64,000 nucleotides of DNA, from NCBI RefSeq assembly GCF_000015565.1, contig NC_008786.1, positions 372,001-436,000 on the forward strand, in the 5' to 3' direction. The DNA is from Verminephrobacter eiseniae EF01-2 (GTDB taxonomy: Bacteria > Pseudomonadota > Gammaproteobacteria > Burkholderiales > Burkholderiaceae_C). The notes below the pieces were generated by a model. The model was not told the DNA's origin. It saw nothing but the letters and a program-made list of their open reading frames with translations, and did no database searches. A program made the translations under genes and the position numbers. How positions within the stretch are numbered: the stretch's first letter is position 1; each line of letters opens with the position of its first letter. Below are positions 1 to 7,747 of the stretch, one piece after another.

Positions 1-253
1 TGGCCACGGCGATGCCGTAGGCCCCGATGCCAAAGAACATGGTGTGCGCAAAGCTGACGATGCCGGTGTAGCCCAGCAGCAGGTCGAAACTGGCCACCAG
101 CACCACGAAGACCAGCACCTTGGCCGCCACCGACAGGGCCTTGACCCCGGGCAACAGAAAGGGCGCCAACGCCAGGCCCAGCAAGACCGCGATCAGGATC
201 ACCGCCAGCGGCTTGCTGCGCGGGTAGTCGTTCGACACGAGACGATCAAGCAC
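1..253 (-). CDS. livM: LivM-type ABC permease, N-terminal part (cut by window edge)
   Basis: Inner-membrane permease subunit of a branched-chain amino-acid-type (HAAT/LIV) ABC importer. Only the first 84 codons lie in the window. The visible part has a hydrophobic helix at about residues 15-32, a second one from about 42, and then the LivM-type stretch GYTGIVSFAHTMFFGIGAYG. The GTG at 253 is taken as the start because AGGAG lies six bases upstream and no better start fits. It is the last visible gene of the minus-strand operon whose other members lie at 589-5914, but a repeat element separates it from livH. The family call is safe; the substrate (branched-chain amino acid or another amino acid or amide) cannot be told. 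Confidence 0.88.
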   Translation of the reverse strand, partial: MLDRLVSNDYPRSKPLAVILIAVLLGLALAPFLLPGVKALSVAAKVLVFVVLVASFDLLLGYTGIVSFAHTMFFGIGAYGIAVA

Positions 254-266
254 GGGTTGCTCCTGG

Positions 267-424
267 TGTCGCGTCACCGATCATCTGTCGGTCCGCGCTG
301 GCCATCGAAACGCATCGCGGCGTTGCATCGCTGGCCAATACGCTCGATATCGGCTGCGCGCTGCGCCTTGCGCTGCGCTCCGATGGCTGCGCGCAGCCTG
401 CGACATCTGATCGGTGACGCGACA
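267..424 (+). repeat. MITE-like palindromic-ended element, copy 1 (diverged)
   Basis: A 158-bp element with perfect 17-bp terminal inverted repeats, TGTCGCGTCACCGATCA at the left and its complement at the right. It has the same ends and the same interior as four other copies at 13531, 40923, 52249 and 53494. This copy is the most diverged inside and at its right edge (ATTGG where others have ACTAG). It fills most of the 335-base gap between livH and livM. The rest of the gap, 425-588, contains no gene that I can see. No transposase is encoded. Confidence 0.85.
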
Positions 425-588
425 TTGGCGCACCGCCGCGCCAATGACTGCGGACGACACGGCGCCTTGCGCGCCAGGCAGGCGTTGCCAATCCCCGCGA
501 CATACGGCAGGCAGCGCGGGGATTTTCGCCTTGCCCTGACACGAAACGCATTGATTTCATTTTGTGCAGCCATTTGCCGGACGGCACG

Positions 589-1572
589 TCAGCGGTTGAC
601 CACCGGGTACAGGCCCTGCGGGCGCCACAGCAGGATGGCCGCCATCAGCGCGATGTTGGAAAACAGCGCCACCTTCGGCGCCAGAAAACCGGTGTAGTTG
701 GCCACCAGGCCCACCAGCAGCGCGCCGATCAGCGCCCCGCCAGTCGCGCCCAGGCCACCGATGATGATCACGATGAAGATCAGCACATTCACCTGCGTGC
801 CCATTTGCGGCACCAGGTATTGCTGGTACAGGCCCCACATCACGCCGCCCAGGCCGGCCAGCGCCGAGCCGAGCACGAACACCGCGACGAACAGGCGGCG
901 GATGCGGTAGCCCAGCGCCTCGACCATCTCGCGGTCCTGCACGCCGGCGCGGATCAGCAGGCCGAGCTTGGTGCGCGCCAGCATCCAGGCCAGCGCGCCG
1001 AACACCAGCAGGCCCACGGCCACGGCGACCAGGCGGTATTTCTCGATCGCGGCGTCGCCCATCAGCAGCGCGCCGCGCAGGCCCTCGGGCAGCGGCAGCG
1101 GAATCTGCGCCGGGCCCCAGATGAGCTTGATCAGTTCTTCGCCAATGATCATGCCGCCCATGGTGATCAGGATCTGCTTGAGATGCTGGCCGTACACCGG
1201 CCGCACGATGCAGCGCTCGAACGCCAGGCCCACGGCGGCGGCCACCGCCATGGCCACCAGCATCGCGGACAGCACCGCGACCAGGTTGCGCCAGAGTTGC
1301 TCCGAGCCGGTCCAGTCGCCCATCGCGCCCAACACCGTGCTGGCGATGAAAGCGCCCAGCGTGATGAACAGGCCGTGGCCGAAGTTGAGCACATCCATCA
1401 GGCCGAAAACCAGCGTCAGGCCCGAGGCGATGATGAAGATGATCATGCCCATCGCCAGCCCGGCCACCGTGAGCGTGAGCCAGGTGCCGGGCGAGCCGAT
1501 CAGCGGCAGCACCAGCAGGGCCAGCGCCGGCACCAGCGCCAGCGGCGCCCAGTCACGGTCGCGCAGGGCCAT
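589..1572 (-). CDS. livH: LivH-type ABC permease
   Basis: Inner-membrane permease of the LIV/HAAT ABC importer family, 327 residues and almost all hydrophobic helices. Family features include FGLMDVLNFGHGLFITLGAF near residue 65 and a cytoplasmic coupling-loop region around EALGYRIRRLF near residue 212, which would contact the ATPases. It pairs with livM (start at 253) and with livF and livG just upstream. The livF stop at 1678 is about 105 bases before this start, so the genes are probably co-transcribed. The start ATG at 1572 gives normal family length. Confidence 0.92.
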   Translation of the reverse strand: MALRDRDWAPLALVPALALLVLPLIGSPGTWLTLTVAGLAMGMIIFIIASGLTLVFGLMDVLNFGHGLFITLGAFIASTVLGAMGDWTGSEQLWRNLVAVLSAMLVAMAVAAAVGLAFERCIVRPVYGQHLKQILITMGGMIIGEELIKLIWGPAQIPLPLPEGLRGALLMGDAAIEKYRLVAVAVGLLVFGALAWMLARTKLGLLIRAGVQDREMVEALGYRIRRLFVAVFVLGSALAGLGGVMWGLYQQYLVPQMGTQVNVLIFIVIIIGGLGATGGALIGALLVGLVANYTGFLAPKVALFSNIALMAAILLWRPQGLYPVVNR

Positions 1573-1677
1573 GGTGCTGTCCTCGTTGCGTGCCCGTCGC
1601 AGGCGCCCTGGCTGCCATGCCCTCGATGGCCAAAAGCAAAAGCAAATCGGGCGCCACAGGCCGGAAAGACCGGAGGC

Positions 1678-2409
1678 TCATAGCGCCAACCCGAGCAGCG
1701 CGCGCTGCAGCGCCGCGTCCTGCGCCAGCGCGGCCATGCTGCCCGCATGCACCACGCGGCCGTTGTCCATCACGGCCACGCTGTCGCCGAGCCGCTGCGC
1801 AAAGTGCAGGTTCTGCTCGACGAGCAAGATGGCAACGCCACTGCTCCTGAGCTGCACCAGGGCCTCGATCATGCGGTCGATGATGGCGGGCGCCAGGCCC
1901 TTGCCAGGCTCGTCCAGGAGCAGCAGCGCGCGCGGCTCGACGATGGCGCGGCCCACGGCCAGCATCTGCTTTTGCCCGCCCGAGAGCTTGCCCGCCGGGT
2001 GGTTCCAGAACTTTTCCAGCGCCGGAAACAGCCCGAAGATCCACTGCAGCCGCTGCGCGTCGATCTGCGCGGCGCGGCGCGCCTGGCGCGCCGCCAGCAG
2101 CATGTTTTCCTTGACGCTGAGGTCGGCAAAGATGCCCATGTTCTCGGGCACATAGGCGATGCCCAGGCGCGCGATCTGCGCCGTGGCCAGGGCCGTGATG
2201 TCCTGGCCGGCGCAGTGGATGCTGCCCCGGGACGCCTGCCACAGGCCCATGATGGTGCGCAGCGTGGTGGTCTTGCCGGCGCCGTTGCGGCCCAGCAGCA
2301 AGGTGATCTGGCCCGGGGGAACTGCCAAGTCCACGCCGTGCAGGATATGGTAGGCCCCGATATGGGTGTGCACGGCGCGCAGTTCGAGCAGCGGCGTCTG
2401 GGGGTTCAT
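1678..2409 (-). CDS. livF: LivF-type ABC transporter ATPase
   Basis: Cytoplasmic ATP-binding subunit of the LIV importer, 243 residues. It has Walker A GRNGAGKTT near residue 40, the family stretch YVPENMGIF, signature LSGGQKQML near 140 and Walker B ALLLLDEPGKGLAP. The D-loop reads EPGKGLAP where LivF proteins usually have EPSLGLAP, a small oddity. The ATG at 2409 overlaps the end of livG by four bases (ATGA), which suggests translational coupling. A longer open frame continues upstream, but only as antisense to livG coding, so it is not part of this gene. Confidence 0.93.
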   Translation of the reverse strand: MNPQTPLLELRAVHTHIGAYHILHGVDLAVPPGQITLLLGRNGAGKTTTLRTIMGLWQASRGSIHCAGQDITALATAQIARLGIAYVPENMGIFADLSVKENMLLAARQARRAAQIDAQRLQWIFGLFPALEKFWNHPAGKLSGGQKQMLAVGRAIVEPRALLLLDEPGKGLAPAIIDRMIEALVQLRSSGVAILLVEQNLHFAQRLGDSVAVMDNGRVVHAGSMAALAQDAALQRALLGLAL

Positions 2410-3284
2410 GGGGCGGCCATGCCGGTCCGGAGGGGCCAGGGGGTCTGGAGAGTCTGGAGGGTCGAAGGGGCCTGTGCCGTGCCCAGATACGCCTGCTGCA
2501 CCACGGGCGAGGCCATCACCTCGGCCGGTGCGCCGTCCGCCACCAGGCGGCCGTTGGTCAGCACGATGACGCGGTCGGCCAGTTCCCGCACCACCTCCAT
2601 CTTGTGCTCCACCAGCAGGATGATTTTGCTGCGGTCTTGCTTGAGCGCGCGGATCAGGTTCAGGATCACCGGCGCCTCGTCCTGGCCCATGCCGGCCGTG
2701 GGCTCGTCGAACAGGTAGACCTGCGGCTCGAGCGCCATCAGCAGCGCCACCTCCAGCTTGCGCTGGTCGGCATGTGGCAGGCTGGCCGCAGGGCTGTCGG
2801 CGCGCTCCGTCATGGCCAGCGTCTGCAGGATCAGCCGGGCACGCTCTGTCAGCGCCTGGTGGTCGCTCCAGATGCTCCACAGGTTCAGCCCCCGGCGGTG
2901 CCGGCCCGCTTGCCTGGCCTGCACCGCCAGGCGCAGGTTCTCCAGCACGCTGAGACGGGGGAACAGTTGGGTCAGTTGGAACGCCCGGCCCAGCCCGGCA
3001 TGCGTGCGCGCCGCGACCGACAGCCGCGTCAGGTCCTGCCCGCCCAGCATGACGCTGCCGCTGCTGGCGCGCAGTTGCCCGCAGATCAGGTTGAAGTAGG
3101 TGGTCTTGCCGGCGCCGTTGGGCCCCACGATGGCGGTCAACTGGCCCGGCTCGAAACTGCAACTGAGGCCATCGACCGCCACATGGCCGCCAAAGCGGAT
3201 GCTCAAGTCCTTGGTGACCAAGCGGCTCACCGGGGCACCTTCGGCTGCGGTATCAGCGCCTGCGGGCGGCCGTGCGGCGCTCAT
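2406..3284 (-). CDS. livG: LivG-type ABC transporter ATPase
   Basis: Second cytoplasmic ATPase of the LIV importer, 292 residues. Walker A is GPNGAGKTTYFN near residue 54, with Walker B VYLFDEPTAGM and switch histidine in LLVEHKMEVV. The signature helix reads LPHADQRKLEVA where LivG proteins usually read LSYGDQRRLEIA, so the conserved Ser-Tyr-Gly is altered to Pro-His-Ala; this may weaken ATP hydrolysis or be tolerated. The N-terminus is about 20 residues longer than usual, and an alternative start inside it is possible. It follows the substrate-binding gene by 18 bases and overlaps livF by four. Confidence 0.9.
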   Translation of the reverse strand: MSAARPPAGADTAAEGAPVSRLVTKDLSIRFGGHVAVDGLSCSFEPGQLTAIVGPNGAGKTTYFNLICGQLRASSGSVMLGGQDLTRLSVAARTHAGLGRAFQLTQLFPRLSVLENLRLAVQARQAGRHRRGLNLWSIWSDHQALTERARLILQTLAMTERADSPAASLPHADQRKLEVALLMALEPQVYLFDEPTAGMGQDEAPVILNLIRALKQDRSKIILLVEHKMEVVRELADRVIVLTNGRLVADGAPAEVMASPVVQQAYLGTAQAPSTLQTLQTPWPLRTGMAAP

Positions 3285-3302
3285 GGTGCGTTCATGGCGC
3301 GC

Positions 3303-4514
3303 TCATTGGCGCCGGTTGCGGATCGGCACATTCATCTCTTGCGCCCCGATCTCGCGCACCAGCACGGGCACGCCCCAGGGGAAGGCCGGGTCGACCTCGA
3401 TCCTGAAGTGGTACATGCTCTGCATCGCTTGGTGGTCTTCCTTGCGAAAGTACATCCGGCCCTTGGGGGTGTCGAACTCCATGCCCTCCATGGTCTTGAT
3501 CAGCAGGCGGCTGTCGGTGTCGCCCTTGGTGGCCTCGAGCGCCGTGACCAAGGCCATGGCCGCGCTGAAGCCGCCGGCGGTGAAAAAATCCGGCGGCGTC
3601 TTGTACGCCTTGTAATGCGCGGCCACCAGGGCCTGGTTGACCGGGTTCTTCGGGATGCCGAAGTAGTAATAGGTGGCGCCTTCCATGCCGGGGAAGTTCT
3701 TGTACGTGACCAGGCCGGGCAAGGTGCTGCCGCCGGAGGTGATCTCGATGCCATAGCGCTTCAAGTCCATGTCGGCAATCTTGAACGGATTGCTGTTCGG
3801 GTTGGCCCAGAGGATGAAGATCAGCTTGCGCCCGGGCAGGTCCTTGAGCTTGTCGATCAGGCGTTGCGCACCGGCGGTGAAGTCGGTGGTGTTGGTCGGC
3901 AGGTATTCCTCGTGCACCAGCCGGGCGTGCCGGAGCACGTCCTTGAAAGCCTTTATGCCGTCGCGGCCAAATGCGTAGTCCGGCGCCAGCGTGGCCACCG
4001 AGACGCCGGGCTTGTCGATGGCCGCAGCGTTGGCGATGGCGTCCTGGCTGCTGTTGCGGCCGGTGCGAAAGATGTACGGGTTCCATTTGTCGCCGGTGAT
4101 GGAGTCGGCCACGGCGGGCTCGACCAGCAAGATCTTCTTGTACTCCTGCGCCACCGGCAGCATGGCCAGCGCCACGCTCGACAACGCCGGGCCGATGGCA
4201 ATGTCGGCCTTGTCATCGGCGTAGGCCGCAGCCAGCAGGCTGCGCCCCAAGTCGGGTTTGCCCTGGTCGTCTTTTTCGATCAGCACCAGCTTTTTGCCAT
4301 GGACCATCATGCTGCCGCCCGTGGCGTAGTCCAGGCCCAGCAGCAGGCCGGCCCGGGTCTGCATGCTCAGGGATTGCTGCGGGCCGGTCTTGCTGTGGAT
4401 ATGGGCGATGCGGATCTCGCCGGTTTGCGCAAAGGCAGCGGCGGCGGCGGAAATGGCAAGGGCAAGGGCAAGGGCCGCAAGGGCTGCGCGTGCGGGCAGA
4501 TGGTGGTGGCGCAT
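3303..4514 (-). CDS. LIV-type ABC substrate-binding protein, paralogue 1
   Basis: Periplasmic substrate-binding protein (peripla_BP_6 type), 403 residues. The N-terminus RHHHLPARAALAALALA is a signal peptide with probable cleavage after AFAQ near residue 30. The mature protein begins TGEIRIAHIHSKTGP and contains LLVEPAVADSITGDKW and the C-terminal FPWGVPVLVREIGAQEMNV, features of LivK/amide-binding relatives. It is a tandem duplicate of the gene at 4715-5914, nearly identical over most of its length but differing at scattered pocket-region positions (PQQSLSMQTRAG against PLQAYGMQTQTG; LWANPNSNP against LWAGAGNP). The ATG at 4514 places the signal peptide correctly; its ribosome site is weak. 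Confidence 0.9.
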   Translation of the reverse strand: MRHHHLPARAALAALALALAISAAAAAFAQTGEIRIAHIHSKTGPQQSLSMQTRAGLLLGLDYATGGSMMVHGKKLVLIEKDDQGKPDLGRSLLAAAYADDKADIAIGPALSSVALAMLPVAQEYKKILLVEPAVADSITGDKWNPYIFRTGRNSSQDAIANAAAIDKPGVSVATLAPDYAFGRDGIKAFKDVLRHARLVHEEYLPTNTTDFTAGAQRLIDKLKDLPGRKLIFILWANPNSNPFKIADMDLKRYGIEITSGGSTLPGLVTYKNFPGMEGATYYYFGIPKNPVNQALVAAHYKAYKTPPDFFTAGGFSAAMALVTALEATKGDTDSRLLIKTMEGMEFDTPKGRMYFRKEDHQAMQSMYHFRIEVDPAFPWGVPVLVREIGAQEMNVPIRNRRQ

Positions 4515-4617
4515 GGCGGATGTCTTGTCTTGCCGGTGCCCGGCAGTGTGCCTGATGTTCGCACGGGTTCGCACGCGCCATATGCAGGGTTTTCCAGCCA
4601 TCCGCTGCGTCGGGCGA

Positions 4618-4680
4618 TCACTGTTGCACCCGGTTTTCGGTGGCTGGCACGCGGCTTGGGTTGCGCTGCCCGGCACGCGC
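4618..4680 (+). pseudogene. Relic block of a ThDP-decarboxylase gene end, copy C
   Basis: A short stretch in the gap before the first binding-protein gene translates as PGFRWLARGLGCAA. It matches PDFQLLARGFGCDA in the intact ThDP enzyme at about 12388-12430 in both protein and DNA. The same block, more complete, sits at 6008-6074 in front of the second binding-protein gene. It looks like decayed coding DNA carried along with the duplicated binding-protein gene. Confidence 0.55.
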
Positions 4681-4714
4681 CACAGGCCCCCGCTCCCGGG
4701 GTGTTCAGGGACAT

Positions 4715-5914
4715 TCACTGGCGCCGGTTGCGGATCGGCACATTCATCTCTTGCGCCCCGATCTCGCGCACCAGCGCGGGCACGCCCCAGGGGAGGGCCG
4801 GGTCGACCTCGATCCTGAAGTGGTACATGCTCTGCATCGCTTGGTGGTCTTCCTTGCGAAAGTGCATCCGGCCCTTGGGGGTGTCGAACTCCATGCCCTC
4901 CATGGTCTTGATCAGCAGGCGGCTGTCGGTGTCGCCCTTGGTGGCCTCGAGCGCCGTGACCAAGGCCATGGCCGCGCTGAAGCCACCGGCGGTGAAAAAG
5001 TCCGGCGGCGTCTTGTACGCCTTGTAATGCGCGGCCACCAGGGCCTGGTTGACCGGGTTCTTCGGGATGCCGAAGTAGTAGTAGGTGGCGCCTTCCATGC
5101 CGGGGAAGTTCTTGTACGCAGCCATGCCGGACAGGGTATTGCCGCCGGTGGTGATCTCGATGCCGTAGCGCTTCAAGTCCATGTCGGCGATCTTGAACGG
5201 ATTGCCGGCGCCGGCCCAGAGGATGAAGATCAGTTTGCGCCCGGGCAGGCCCTTGAGCTTGTCGATCAGGCGTTGCGCACCGGCGGTGAAGTCGGTGGTG
5301 TTGGTCGGCAGGTATTCCTCGTGCACCAGCCGGGCGTGCTGAAGTGCGTCCTTGAAGGCTTTCACACCGTCGCGGCCAAAGGCATAGTCCTGCGCCAGCG
5401 TGGCCACCGAGACGCCGGGCTTGTCGATGGCCGCAGCGTTGGCGATGGCGTCCTGGCTGCTGTTGCGGCCGGTGCGAAAGATGTACGGGCTCCATTTGTC
5501 GCCGGTGATGGAGTCGGCCACGGCAGGCTCGACCAGCAAGATTTTCTTGTACTCCTGCGCCACCGGCAGCATGGCCAGCGCCACGCCCGACGACGAAGGG
5601 CCTACGGCAATGTCGGCCTTGTCATCGGCGTAGGCCGCAGCCAGCAGGCTGCGACCCAAGTCGGGCTTGCCCTGGTCGTCTTTTTCGATCAGCACCAGCT
5701 TTTTGCCATCGACCATCATGCTGCCGCCCGTGGCGTAATTCAGGCCCATCGACAGGCCGGTCTGGGTCTGCATGCCATAGGCTTGCAGCGGGCCGGTCTT
5801 GCTGTAGACATGGGCGATGCGGATCTCGCCGGTTTGCGCAAAGACAGCGGCGGCGGAAATGGCAAGGGCAAGGACTGCAAGGGCGGCGCGTGCGGGCAGA
5901 TGGCGGCGGTGCAT
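4715..5914 (-). CDS. LIV-type ABC substrate-binding protein, paralogue 2
   Basis: Periplasmic binding protein, 399 residues, first gene of the minus-strand importer operon. The signal peptide runs from HRRHLPARAAL to about residue 24, with cleavage after VFAQ; the mature start is TGEIRIAHVYSKTGP. The ATG at 5914 is preferred over one 42 bases upstream because GGAGAC lies a few bases before it and the sequence from here matches paralogue 1. Two near-identical binding proteins feeding one permease-ATPase set suggest recent duplication, perhaps widening substrate range. The operon promoter should lie in 5915-6200, shared with the divergent guanidinobutyrase cluster. Confidence 0.9.
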   Translation of the reverse strand: MHRRHLPARAALAVLALAISAAAVFAQTGEIRIAHVYSKTGPLQAYGMQTQTGLSMGLNYATGGSMMVDGKKLVLIEKDDQGKPDLGRSLLAAAYADDKADIAVGPSSSGVALAMLPVAQEYKKILLVEPAVADSITGDKWSPYIFRTGRNSSQDAIANAAAIDKPGVSVATLAQDYAFGRDGVKAFKDALQHARLVHEEYLPTNTTDFTAGAQRLIDKLKGLPGRKLIFILWAGAGNPFKIADMDLKRYGIEITTGGNTLSGMAAYKNFPGMEGATYYYFGIPKNPVNQALVAAHYKAYKTPPDFFTAGGFSAAMALVTALEATKGDTDSRLLIKTMEGMEFDTPKGRMHFRKEDHQAMQSMYHFRIEVDPALPWGVPALVREIGAQEMNVPIRNRRQ

Positions 5915-6003
5915 GAGGGTGTCTCCGGTGCTCAACGGTACGCCTGATGTTCGCACGGGATGGATGCAGGGGTTCAGCCATCCGTCAAGATGGGTGACTC
6001 CCG

Positions 6004-6170
6004 TTGCGCCGGATTTTCAGTTGCTGGGGCCTGGTTGCTGGCGCCCGGCTTGGGCGGCGATGCCTGCCGGGCAGACAGCGCCCCTCCCGATCAGCCATCC
6101 CGTCACGACATCGATGCCTGAAACACCCGCCACACGGCGAACCCGGCCGGCGGCGCTGTAGCGCCCGTTC
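6004..6170 (+). pseudogene. Relic of a ThDP-decarboxylase / aldolase gene junction
   Basis: Two blocks of decayed coding DNA. Positions 6008-6074 read PDFQLL and then, after a short insertion, a CDACRAD-like stretch; they match the 3' part of the intact ThDP enzyme near 12388-12440. Positions 6111-6170 read MPETPATRRTRPAAL and match MLETENALRTRLASL at the start of the aldolase-like gene at 12600. In the intact operon these blocks are about 155 bases apart, but here only about 36, so the middle is deleted. The reading is broken by stops and frame changes. It suggests that the aruI-aldolase pair once lay, or was copied, directly before guanidinobutyrase. Confidence 0.65.
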
Positions 6171-6205
6171 TCGCCCGTTCTCGCCCGTTTGCGCCCGTTT
6201 GCGCC
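6162..6205 (+). repeat. Four-copy 10-bp tandem repeat
   Basis: CGCCCGTTCT twice, then CGCCCGTTTG twice, followed by a partial unit. It lies directly after the relic blocks in the gap between the two divergent operons. It could change promoter spacing by slippage. Confidence 0.8.
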
Positions 6206-6314
6206 ACCCACCGCCACCTGGGCCTGCATGGCCTGCTGAAGTCGAAGTGGTGCGGCATGGTGCCCGTCCATGGCGCTGCATCGACGCCCATCAATGTGCA
6301 CTTTTCATCTCGAT

Positions 6315-6355
6315 GATGGAACGCAGCAGGCTGCGGCCCTACGATGCGTTCCATC
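6315..6355. other. Inverted repeat in the guanidinobutyrase upstream region
   Basis: Arms GATGGAACGCA (6315-6325) and TGCGTTCCATC (6345-6355) pair perfectly over 11 bp with a 19-base loop. It lies about 130 bases before the guanidinobutyrase start. It may be a regulator-binding site or a leader hairpin; there is no U-tract to suggest a terminator. Between 6356 and 6483 I see no gene. Confidence 0.5.
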
Positions 6356-6483
6356 CTGCCCGCCAACGCACCAGCGCCAAACCGAACCATGTTCTTGGGT
6401 CTTTGCATGAACCAACGCAAGCCACTCGGCGGCAGCGCCGTTCCCGGTTCCGTGCCTGGTTTTTCTTGCCGGTAGCGCAGCCC

Positions 6484-7443
6484 ATGTCCGAGGGCCTGCA
6501 TCAACCTTTGGGGGGCAATCAAATGCCCCGGTTTGGCGGCCTGGCGACGATGATGCGCCTGCCGTCGGTCGACGATCCGGCGGCGCTGGATGTCGGCTTC
6601 GTCGGGGTGCCCCTCGATCTGGGCACATCCCATCGATCCGGCACCCGTTTCGGCCCGCGCCAGATCCGCGCCGAGTCGGTGCTGCTGCGGCCGTACCAGA
6701 TGGCGACCCGGGCGGCGCCCTTCGATGCGTTGCGCGTGGCCGACCTCGGCGACGTGGCGATCAACCCCTACAACCTGATCGACTCGATCGCGCGCATCGA
6801 GCGCGCCTTCGATGCCATCGTGGCGGCCGGCTGCAGGCCGATCACGCTGGGCGGCGACCACACGATCACGCTGCCGATCCTGCGCGCGCTGCACAGGCGG
6901 CATGGCCCGATCGGGCTGATCCACATCGACGCGCACGCCGATGTCAACGACACCATGTTCGGCGAAAAACTGGCGCATGGCACGACCTTTCGCCGCGCGC
7001 AGGAGGAGGGGCTGCTGGATCCGCTGCGGGTGGCGCAGATCGGTCTGCGCGGCACGGGCTACACGGCGCAGGACTTCGATTGGTGCCGCGACCAGGGGTT
7101 TCGTGTGGTGCAGGTGGAGGAATGCTGGGGCCGATCGCTGATGCCGTTGATGCAGGAACTGCGCGCGCGGGTCGGTGGCGGCCCGGTGTACTTCACGCTC
7201 GACATCGATGGCATCGACCCGGCCTATGCCCCCGGCACCGGAACCCCGGAGATCGCGGGGCTGACCGTGCCGCAGACGCTGGAGCTGATCCGCGGCGCCT
7301 GGGGGTTGAACCTGGTGGGCGCGGATGTGGTGGAGGTGTCCCCGCCCTACGACCCGCTTGGCAACACCGCATTGCTGGCCGCCAACCTGGCTTTCGAGTT
7401 GCTGTGCGTGATGCCCGGCGTCCCCAGGCGCACCTGCGCGTAG
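6484..7443 (+). CDS. gbuA: Guanidinobutyrase (arginase/agmatinase family)
   Basis: Mn-dependent ureohydrolase expected to cleave 4-guanidinobutyrate to 4-aminobutyrate and urea, the last step of the arginine transaminase route. It has 319 residues. The manganese ligand motifs are all present: GGDHT near residue 124, HIDAHADVN near 150 and DIDGIDPA near 245. The N-terminus LHQPLGGNQMPRFGGLATMM and the segment FGEKLAHGTTFRRA strongly resemble Pseudomonas GbuA rather than agmatinase SpeB. The ATG at 6484 is chosen on that match, though its ribosome site is weak; a second ATG at 6523 after a GGGGGG run is an alternative. The gene opens a plus-strand cluster that also holds an amino-acid importer and a 2-ketoarginine-decarboxylase-like enzyme, which fits this activity. 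Confidence 0.87.
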   Translation: MSEGLHQPLGGNQMPRFGGLATMMRLPSVDDPAALDVGFVGVPLDLGTSHRSGTRFGPRQIRAESVLLRPYQMATRAAPFDALRVADLGDVAINPYNLIDSIARIERAFDAIVAAGCRPITLGGDHTITLPILRALHRRHGPIGLIHIDAHADVNDTMFGEKLAHGTTFRRAQEEGLLDPLRVAQIGLRGTGYTAQDFDWCRDQGFRVVQVEECWGRSLMPLMQELRARVGGGPVYFTLDIDGIDPAYAPGTGTPEIAGLTVPQTLELIRGAWGLNLVGADVVEVSPPYDPLGNTALLAANLAFELLCVMPGVPRRTCA

Positions 7444-7506
7444 CGCTGGCCACCGTTTGTGCGTAGCGCTGGCCACTGTTTGCGCGTAGCGCTGGTCACT
7501 GTGGTT
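7438..7506 (+). repeat. Three-copy 23-bp tandem repeat over the gbuA stop codon
   Basis: Units begin at 7438, 7461 and 7484, each starting GCGTAGCGCTGG, and they become less alike rightward. The first unit contains the last codon and the TAG stop of guanidinobutyrase, so the repeat grew out of the gene end. The remaining gap to 7747 contains no gene that I recognise, only the ribosome site AAGGAG before the next gene. Confidence 0.85.
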
Positions 7507-7747
7507 ACGGCCGTTGTATCGGTGGGCACGGAACATGCGTCGCGCCTGGGTTGGGGGTCTGGAGATCGGTATGCGCCATGGCCTGGAGCCACCTGCCGCC
7601 ACTGGTTTTTCGGCAAAACGCCCGGGGCGGTTTCAAGCGCAGTGGCCGCAGGGACATGGGGCTTGCAGGCGTTCCGGAAACTGCGCCATCGTTGCGGCCA
7701 CGCTGACCGGCCGACTTTTTTCTGAACGCAATCCGAAGGAGACCCGC

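Noticed and set aside
267..424. Palindromic-ended repeats considered as tRNA or structured RNA genes
   Set aside because: No cloverleaf or anticodon arm; five near-identical copies at unrelated places with matching inverted ends fit a mobile element better.
2604..5027. Plus-strand open frame of about 800 codons across livG and the first binding-protein gene
   Set aside because: It lies opposite well-recognised genes, is rich in Gln/Arg/His and has no domain. Antisense shadow.
3303..5495. Single 730-codon frame joining both LIV binding-protein genes
   Set aside because: Its first part is a shifted-frame reading of the second binding-protein gene. The true genes start at 4514 and 5914 with signal peptides.
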